From NCBI RefSeq assembly GCF_013466425.1, contig NZ_CP059165.1, positions 5,828,001 to 5,892,000 of the forward strand: a DNA stretch of 64,000 nt. Reading direction: 5' to 3'. The position numbers and the translations under genes were made by a program. Under the pieces are notes generated by a model. That model saw only the letters and a program-made list of their open reading frames with translations. It searched no databases and had not been told where the DNA came from. The stretch comes from Mycobacterium vicinigordonae. GTDB lineage: Bacteria > Actinomycetota > Actinomycetes > Mycobacteriales > Mycobacteriaceae. This document shows, one piece after another, positions 58,914-64,000 of this stretch; positions within the stretch are counted from its first letter, which is position 1; every line of letters starts with the position of its first letter.

Positions 58914-60016
58914 CCGATCGGGCTCGGGTCGCGGTCCACAACCGGTCCCGAAGCTGGGCCGACAATGCGATCCGGCTGATCGAGGCGGATGCCCGACGCA
59001 GCGCTGACACTCATCTGCTGCGCTACCCGCTGCCGTCTGCGTGGGGTCACGACTGCGATGTCGCGTTGTATCTGAAAGACGAAACGACGCATATCACCGG
59101 CAGCCTTAAGCACCGGCTGGCCCGTTCGCTGTTTCTCTACGCACTGTGTAACGGATGGGTCGACGAGGGCACGACGGTGGTCGAGGCGTCCTCTGGTTCG
59201 ACGGCGGTGTCCGAGGCGTATTTCGCAGCGCTGCTGGGTCTGCCGTTCGTCGCCGTGATGCCGGCGGGCACCAGCGCCGCGAAAATCGCGCTGATCGAAT
59301 CACAGGGTGGCCGTTGCCATTTCGTGGAGCACTCCGGCGAGGTCTACGCCGAAGCCGCGCGGGTCGCCGCGGAGACGGGCGGCCACTACCTGGATCAGTT
59401 CACCAACGCCGAGCGGGCCACCGACTGGCGGGGCAACAACAACATCGCCGAATCGATCTATCTGCAGATGCGTGACGAGACGCATCCGATCCCGGCCTGG
59501 ATCGTGGCGGGCGCCGGCACCGGTGGAACCAGTGCCACGATCGGCCGCTACATCCGCTACCGGCGGCACGCGACGCGACTTTGCGTCGTAGACCCCGAGA
59601 ACTCGGCCTTCTTCCCCGCCTACGCCGCAGGGCGGTACGACATCGTGACGGGGGTGTCGTCGCGGATCGAGGGCATCGGTCGCCCCCGGGTCGAGCCGTC
59701 GTTTCTGCCGTCGGTCGTCGACCGGATGGTCTCGGTGCCCGACGCCGCCTCGATCGCGGCCTCGCGCCACGCCAGCGCCGTTCTGGGCCGCCGGGTTGGG
59801 CCGTCGACCGGGACCAACCTCTGGGGAGCGTTCGAACTGCTCGCCGAGATGGTCGCCAACGGGCGCGACGGCTCGGTGGTGACCCTGCTCGCCGACAGCG
59901 GCGACCGCTACACCGACACCTATTTCGACGACGAGTGGGTGGCAGCCCAGGGCCTCGATCCCAGCGGTCCGGGCCAGACGCTGGCCGAGTTCGAGCGTTC
60001 CGGCCGCTGGGTCTAG
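58910..60016 (+). CDS. cds1: PLP-dependent cysteine desulfhydrase (cysteine synthase fold)
   Basis: The 368-residue fold-type II PLP enzyme has the Schiff-base lysine in ITGSLKHR (Lys67), the substrate loop [10 protein letters not shown] (94-103) and the PLP-phosphate loop [12 protein letters not shown]. The ortholog Rv3684 (Cds1) releases H2S, pyruvate and ammonia from cysteine. The start TTG at 58910 overlaps the TGA of the phosphoesterase gene as TTGA, and no ATG or GTG lies nearby. The open frame upstream is inside that gene. The C-terminus ends EFERSGRWV. Confidence 0.85.
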   Translation: MTDRARVAVHNRSRSWADNAIRLIEADARRSADTHLLRYPLPSAWGHDCDVALYLKDETTHITGSLKHRLARSLFLYALCNGWVDEGTTVVEASSGSTAVSEAYFAALLGLPFVAVMPAGTSAAKIALIESQGGRCHFVEHSGEVYAEAARVAAETGGHYLDQFTNAERATDWRGNNNIAESIYLQMRDETHPIPAWIVAGAGTGGTSATIGRYIRYRRHATRLCVVDPENSAFFPAYAAGRYDIVTGVSSRIEGIGRPRVEPSFLPSVVDRMVSVPDAASIAASRHASAVLGRRVGPSTGTNLWGAFELLAEMVANGRDGSVVTLLADSGDRYTDTYFDDEWVAAQGLDPSGPGQTLAEFERSGRWV

Positions 60017-60092
60017 CCGCGGCATTCGCGCGCCCAGGCCGACGCGTTTGGCGGTGCACCGGACCGGTGCGATACGCTGTCGAGGCTTCAAG

Positions 60093-60166
<74 letters not shown>

Positions 60167-60179
60167 CTCAGCTAATAGG

Positions 60180-60668
60180 GCTCTGACCAGCAAGTATATG
60201 GTCGGATTTGCGTCAGGAGCCAATGGGTTCGAGCGTCCGCAGCAGTTTTGCGCACCGCCTGCAACTGCGATGTCCAGCGTGTCCGCGACCGCCTCATCGT
60301 GCGGGAACAGGTCGGCTTGTGGCGTGTTCATAGACCGCGTGGTCGAGTGCTGCATGCAAGTTGCAGAGCATGTCGCCCACGATCAGGCTCCACTCCGAGT
60401 GCCCCGGCACCATCGAAACGCCCATGCTTACCCACCAGATCGACTGCGGCGACCGCGACCTCGACCGCGACCGAGTCGCCGCCGACCGACCCCGTCGGCA
60501 TCGCATTGCCCGTCGGCGGCGGACACACATCGCGCGCTGACCGCAACCCCGCCTTAGTGATCTCACACAGATTCGCCCGGATTCGGCATTCGGTCGTAGT
60601 GCCCACGTGTAGGCACAGACCGCCTCAGCAATCTGTGCAGCACCAAATTTTCCGCCAATAATTGACAA
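60180..60668 (-). pseudogene. decayed conserved hypothetical gene
   Basis: On the minus strand, one frame gives SEWSLIVGDMLCNLHAALDHAVY (split here by position: 60398-60330 holds IVGDMLCNL and AALDHAVY), a pattern common in actinobacterial hypothetical proteins. Coding-like sequence upstream lies in a different frame (DVCPPPTGNAMPTG, VAVAAVDLVGKHG), and downstream sequence in a third (ADLFPHDEAVADTLDIAV). This frame switching over about 490 bases suggests a gene broken by at least two frameshifts. No single frame is convincing. The rest of the region up to 60815 shows nothing. Confidence 0.35.
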
Positions 60669-60815
60669 TCACAACTGTCGCTCGAAATCCACTCAAGAGT
60701 TTCAAAAAGAATTGCTAATCGCCAAAGCCCGATGCGGGCCAAGGGCGAATGCCCCTAGCCCGCATCGATTCGCAGTCAGATGCCTAAGCATCCGGAAACT
60801 ATGCGCCTACCAGCG

Positions 60816-60971
60816 CTAGTACCAGACCCTGCGACCGCCGACGGGGCGCCCAACCGCCCCCAGGATCCACAACACCACACCGACGAGCAGCAGGATGCCG
60901 CCGATTGTGTACAGAATGCTGATGCCGGTGAAATAGCCCACCACCAGCAGAACAATGCCCAGGATAATCAC
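60816..60971 (-). CDS. DUF6131 small hydrophobic protein (51 aa)
   Basis: GTG at 60971, preceded by AGAAGGGG, opens a 51-residue protein with two hydrophobic helices (IILGIVLLVVGYFTG and GGILLLVGVVLWILG) and the tail GRPVGGRRVWY. This short two-helix form with GRPVGGRR is the DUF6131 family, common in mycobacteria. Function is unknown. The longer frame upstream is Arg-rich and not coding. Confidence 0.78.
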   Translation of the reverse strand: MIILGIVLLVVGYFTGISILYTIGGILLLVGVVLWILGAVGRPVGGRRVWY

Positions 60972-61075
60972 GTCGCGCCCCTTCTGTTGAACGCTGTCGA
61001 ATTGGAGAACGAGGTGTGAATACCCCGCTAATCGGGGCTCCAACCGCGAATTTTCACGGCAGATTGCGGGGGGTT

Positions 61076-62449
61076 CTAGCCCGCCGCCCGCGGTCGAAAC
61101 AGAACTCTGGTGCCGCGGCGCGGCGCCAGCATGATGGATCGCCGCACGATACGTTCGGGCGCGCTGTCCACCGCGCTGAACTCGCCTTCGCGCAGCAGCA
61201 CGTGCAGCACGGTGATCAGCTCGCGCATCGAAAACGCCGCGCCCAGACACCGTTTGACGCCACCGCCGAACGGCACCCAGGCGTACGTCTGGGGCCGGGT
61301 CCCGAGGAATCGTTCCGGGCGGAACTCGAGCGGGCTGTCATAGACGGCCGGATTGCGATTGATCGCGATGATGTGCACGACGATGCGGGTCCCAGCGCCC
61401 ACCGTATAGCCGCCGATTGGAAAAGGTTTCGCGGCGACCCGCGCCGTCAACGGGGCCGGCGGACGCACCCGCAACGTCTCCTCGATCACCGCCGTGGTGA
61501 ACGTTTCGGCACCGCTCGATGCCTCCTCCCGCACCCGTCGCAGTGCATCGGGATGATGCAGCAGCAGGTCGAAGACCCAGGCCAGCGTGGTCGCGGTGGT
61601 CTCATGACCGGCCAGCATCAGGGTGACCAGGTCGTCGCGAATCTCGCTGTCCGACAACCGCTCTCCGTCTTCAGTGCGCGCATTCATCAACAGCGCCAAG
61701 ATGTCGCGGCGAGACGCCAGATCGGGTTCGCCTCGCCGGGCGGCGATAAGCGGCAGTACGACGTCGTCGATTTCGCGGTTGGCACGCGCGCGCGACGGCC
61801 ACACCCGCAACGTGCCGAGTCCGCGCAGCGCATAGCGAACCGTCAATTGCTCTGACACTCCTAAGTTCAGCAGCTTTTCGAATGGCCGCCCCAGCCGCCG
61901 CACTTCGTCAAGATCGTCGACGCCGAAGATCACCCGCACAATCACGTCAAGCATTAAATCCCTTGCTGCATAAAGCATTTCGAACGGCGTATCAACGGGC
62001 CAATCGCGCATCGCTGCGCGAGCGCACGTCTGGATGATTGGCAGGTAACCGTTCAACGCGGCGCCGTGCAGCGGCGGCGTCAGCAGCCGGCGGCGCCGGA
62101 GGTGTTCTGGCTCCTCCTGAACGAACATCGACCCCGACCCGTAAATCGCGGCCGCGGGACCCACGCCCTCGCCGCCGAGCAGCACATCGGTTGGCGCGCT
62201 GAACACTTCCTTGGCCAGCGCCGGGTCAGAAACGATGGCGACATCGCCCAGACTCAGGATCGGCATGGTCATGATCGGCCCGTACCGCCGGATCAGCCGC
62301 AGCATCCTCCGCTCACCGCCCAACAAATAGGCCACGGCGTACGCGGACGCGAAGACGCTACGAAACCCCCGCGGAGCGGGTAGCCCGGGTGGAGAACTCA
62401 ACGGAGTTGGCACCCGCACGACACAACACGGCGATCGACGCCAGGTCAA
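61076..62449 (-). CDS. cyp137: cytochrome P450 (CYP137 family)
   Basis: The 457-residue P450 has the I-helix oxygen-binding motif AGHETT, ExxR as EETLR, the PERF block RPERF, and the heme-binding loop FGGGVKRCLG with the Cys ligand. It lacks a long membrane anchor and resembles bacterial class I P450s related to fatty-acid hydroxylases. The substrate is unknown and no ferredoxin gene is adjacent. The start is uncertain: GTG 62449 gives the full frame, and GTG 62419 or 62413 would remove 10-12 residues. It corresponds to Rv3685c. Confidence 0.92.
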   Translation of the reverse strand: MTWRRSPCCVVRVPTPLSSPPGLPAPRGFRSVFASAYAVAYLLGGERRMLRLIRRYGPIMTMPILSLGDVAIVSDPALAKEVFSAPTDVLLGGEGVGPAAAIYGSGSMFVQEEPEHLRRRRLLTPPLHGAALNGYLPIIQTCARAAMRDWPVDTPFEMLYAARDLMLDVIVRVIFGVDDLDEVRRLGRPFEKLLNLGVSEQLTVRYALRGLGTLRVWPSRARANREIDDVVLPLIAARRGEPDLASRRDILALLMNARTEDGERLSDSEIRDDLVTLMLAGHETTATTLAWVFDLLLHHPDALRRVREEASSGAETFTTAVIEETLRVRPPAPLTARVAAKPFPIGGYTVGAGTRIVVHIIAINRNPAVYDSPLEFRPERFLGTRPQTYAWVPFGGGVKRCLGAAFSMRELITVLHVLLREGEFSAVDSAPERIVRRSIMLAPRRGTRVLFRPRAAG

Positions 62450-62475
62450 TCACCGGCGGTCGTAGATCGTGCGTG

Positions 62476-62775
62476 TCAGGCGCAGTCGGCGCAGATCTGG
62501 CGCCCGCCGCCGGAGACACGCAACCGGTTGCGGTGCTGCACCAGGAAGCAGCATGAGCAGGTGAACTCATCGGAGCGCTGCGGGATCACCACGACGGACA
62601 ATTCCTCGCCGGACAGGTCCGCGCCGGGCAGCTCGAAGAAGGGCGATTCGTTGGGGTCGTCGTCGACGACCGCGGTGGCCAGCTTGGGCATGGTGCCCAG
62701 CTCGCGGAGCGGGTTCTTGTCTGCGGCGTCGGCCTCGGTCACGCGGCGGGCGTCGTAGTCACTGACGGTAGGCAT
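62476..62775 (-). CDS. DUF4193 zinc-ribbon protein
   Basis: The 99-residue protein starts at ATG 62775. The blocks FELPGADLSGEELSVVVIP and DEFTCSCCFLVQHRNRL, and the end ICADCA, are diagnostic of DUF4193, with Cys-x2-Cys near each end of the last third forming a zinc ribbon. M. tuberculosis has a paralog elsewhere (Rv2699c). The N-terminal third is acidic and variable. Function is unknown. It is 26 bases upstream of cyp137 on the same strand. Confidence 0.85.
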   Translation of the reverse strand: MPTVSDYDARRVTEADAADKNPLRELGTMPKLATAVVDDDPNESPFFELPGADLSGEELSVVVIPQRSDEFTCSCCFLVQHRNRLRVSGGGRQICADCA

Positions 62776-62927
62776 GGGGTTCCTTCCTGCTGAGTGACCG
62801 GGCTACGCACCTCGCAGTCGCCCGTTGGCGCAGGAAGTACCCCATTCGAATGTGAATCACACACAGCAGATCCAACAATCTGACATCAACTTGCGCTGAG
62901 TCGGCGCACAGCGGGTATAGGTCGCCT

Positions 62928-63470
62928 GTGAGCGACACCGCCCTGCTGGTAATCGACATGTTCAACGATTACCGCCACCCGGACGCCGACCAGCTGGCCG
63001 ACAGCGCTGCCGACGTTGTCGAACCGCTGCTTGGCTTGGTTGAAGACGCCAAGAAGAGCGTTGCCGTCGACTTGGTGTATGTCAACGACAATCTCGGCGA
63101 CTTCACTGCCGACCGCGAGGCCATCATCGGCAACGCCCTGCGCGGAGAGCATCCCGAACTGGTCGAACCGCTGGTGCCGACGCCCGACTGCCCGCTCATC
63201 ACCAAGGTCCGGCACAGCGTGTTCTACTCCACCGCACTGGACTACCTACTGCACCGGCTCAAAACCAAGCGCATCGTGCTGGCCGGGCAGGTCACTGAGC
63301 AGTGCATCCTCTACAGCGCACTCGACGGCTACCTACGGCATTACGAAGTGGTGGTTCCACCCGACGCCGTCGCGCACATCGACGAGGAACTGGGGTCGGC
63401 GGCGCTGAAAATGATGGAACGCAACATGAGCGCCGAGTTGCTGCCCGCTGCCCGCTGTTTTTCGCAATAA
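62928..63470 (+). CDS. isochorismatase-like cysteine hydrolase
   Basis: The 180-residue protein has the Asp-Lys-Cys triad of the isochorismatase/nicotinamidase superfamily: Asp10 in LLVIDMFNDY, Lys93 in LITKVRHSVF, and Cys126 in GQVTEQC after the cis-peptide. It starts at GTG 62928. The zinc-site His pattern of true nicotinamidase (PncA) is not present, so amide or ester substrates of another kind are likely. It is followed after 19 bases by a small acidic gene in the same direction. Confidence 0.87.
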   Translation: MSDTALLVIDMFNDYRHPDADQLADSAADVVEPLLGLVEDAKKSVAVDLVYVNDNLGDFTADREAIIGNALRGEHPELVEPLVPTPDCPLITKVRHSVFYSTALDYLLHRLKTKRIVLAGQVTEQCILYSALDGYLRHYEVVVPPDAVAHIDEELGSAALKMMERNMSAELLPAARCFSQ

Positions 63471-63489
63471 CCGACCGAGAGGCGACCTG

Positions 63490-63654
63490 ATGGCCGAACG
63501 CAGAAAAGCCGAATCCGACGTAGAGCCCGACGAGCACGTCGCCAGTTCGCGCGCCGGGCGCGAGCGCGACGGCGATTACGTCGGACGCACCGGCGCCGAC
63601 GACGACTTCGACGCCGGAGAGACCGGCGCGGAGGCACGCAGCAAGGATCGGTGA
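63490..63654 (+). CDS. small acidic hydrophilic protein (54 aa)
   Basis: ATG 63490 is preceded by GAGAGGCGAC. The product MAERRKAESDVEPDEHVASS continues with GRERDGDYVGRTGADDDFDA and ends RSKDR. It is almost entirely charged, has no hydrophobic core and is probably disordered. Spacing suggests an operon with the cysteine hydrolase. I do not recognise a family with a known function. The stop is one base before the stop of the convergent gene. Confidence 0.65.
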   Translation: MAERRKAESDVEPDEHVASSRAGRERDGDYVGRTGADDDFDAGETGAEARSKDR

Positions 63655-64000
63655 CTACCGCCATACCTCGGCGACCAGTGGCCGGTGGTCGGAGATCGGC
63701 ATCAGCTCTGCGGCGGCGCCACCGCCGTGCAGATCGGGGTCGTCGGTCAGGATGTGGTCGAGCTGCCGCTCCGGCTGGGGGGCTGGGAATGTCGGCGCCG
63801 ACGCCAACGGCCGCATACCCGACCAGCGGTGCGCCGCGGCGGGACTGAGGTTGAGATCGCCAATCAGCAATCGCGGGCCGGGCAGGCCCCGCAGGTCGCG
63901 GGCCAGCCGTCGCACCTGGCGCAGATTCCAGCCCGGCACAAAGGACAGGTGGGTGTTGGCCACGGTCATGGGTCCCAGCGGAGTGTGCAGCCGGGCGATC
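63655..64000 (-). CDS. endonuclease/exonuclease/phosphatase (EEP) family protein, C-terminal part
   Basis: The visible 115 residues continue beyond the window edge; the frame is open through position 64000. Motifs of the EEP fold are present: VANTHLS, LLIGDLNLSP with the catalytic Asp and Asn, QLDHILT, and the final SDHRPLVAEVW with the general-base Asp and His. Such proteins cleave phosphodiesters in nucleic acids or lipids. The N-terminal catalytic Glu part lies outside the window. Confidence 0.85.
   Translation of the reverse strand, partial: IARLHTPLGPMTVANTHLSFVPGWNLRQVRRLARDLRGLPGPRLLIGDLNLSPAAAHRWSGMRPLASAPTFPAPQPERQLDHILTDDPDLHGGGAAAELMPISDHRPLVAEVWR

Overview
The window is high-GC DNA from a slow-growing Mycobacterium close to the M. 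tuberculosis group. Evidence: PE and PE_PGRS genes, a WhiB-family regulator, mycobacterial MarP, EphE, Ssd, CYP137 and PonA2 proteins, and a gene order that follows H37Rv Rv3623-Rv3685c almost gene for gene (H37Rv comparisons are from memory). It is not a plain H37Rv copy. I find no counterpart of Rv3629c between ppa and the flippase gene or of Rv3633 before galE1. The H37Rv insertion/fic cluster beside tRNA-Thr is replaced by a different small island. The genes after cyp137 also differ.

Layout. 0-9.8 kb: lpqG tail, hpt, tilS, a DUF2342 metallopeptidase and a PBP4-type carboxypeptidase on the minus strand; ppa, a flippase-like protein, the polyprenyl-P-GalNAc synthase pair (Rv3631/Rv3632), galE1 and a large membrane protein. 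9.9-12.5 kb: a 2.6-kb island in the 3' end of tRNA-Thr(CGT), bounded by a 27-bp direct repeat. It carries a dead tyrosine integrase, zinc-ribbon proteins, and a toxin-first RelE/Phd-type module with a third overlapping gene. 12.6-22.1 kb: holB-like delta', the membrane adenylate cyclase Rv3645, topA, Rv3647c, cspA and the SftH/MrfA-type helicase. 22.4-29.3 kb: three PE-family genes (two PE_PGRS, one PE with an unusual tail) around the Rv3651 regulator-like protein.

29.3-33.8 kb: a compact Flp/Tad pilus locus (Ssd/TadZ-like, TadA, TadB, TadC, Flp prepilin, TadE- and TadF-like). 33.8-35.6 kb: two structured RNA loci flank an HAD phosphatase: a 6C RNA (B11-like, minus strand) and an MTS2823-like long sRNA ending in a strong terminator. 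35.6-43.4 kb: a Fic-like protein, the dppABCD peptide transporter, and acs. 43.4-54.2 kb: secreted and membrane proteases (Rv3668c, MarP), EphE, CoA Nudix, thioredoxin-like protein, nth, crp, a metallo-beta-lactamase, RidA, a 53-aa DUF4177 protein, and the paired ArsA-like ATPases Rv3679/Rv3680. 54.7-64 kb: whiB4, ponA2, a metallophosphoesterase, cds1, tRNA-Pro(CGG), a decayed gene, a DUF6131 membrane peptide, cyp137, a DUF4193 protein, a cysteine hydrolase, a small acidic protein, and a truncated EEP-family nuclease/phosphatase.

Themes: cell-envelope assembly and acid/redox tolerance (ponA2, marP, dacB-like, ppgS, galE1, whiB4, crp, Trx-like), nutrient uptake (dpp, acs), surface structures (Tad, PE_PGRS) and one accessory island. 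I see no complete, clearly novel multi-gene defence system. The least explained parts are the tRNA-Thr island, the RNA loci beside ssd, the 45-bp repeats at the end of crp, and the Tad genes lacking ordinary start codons.
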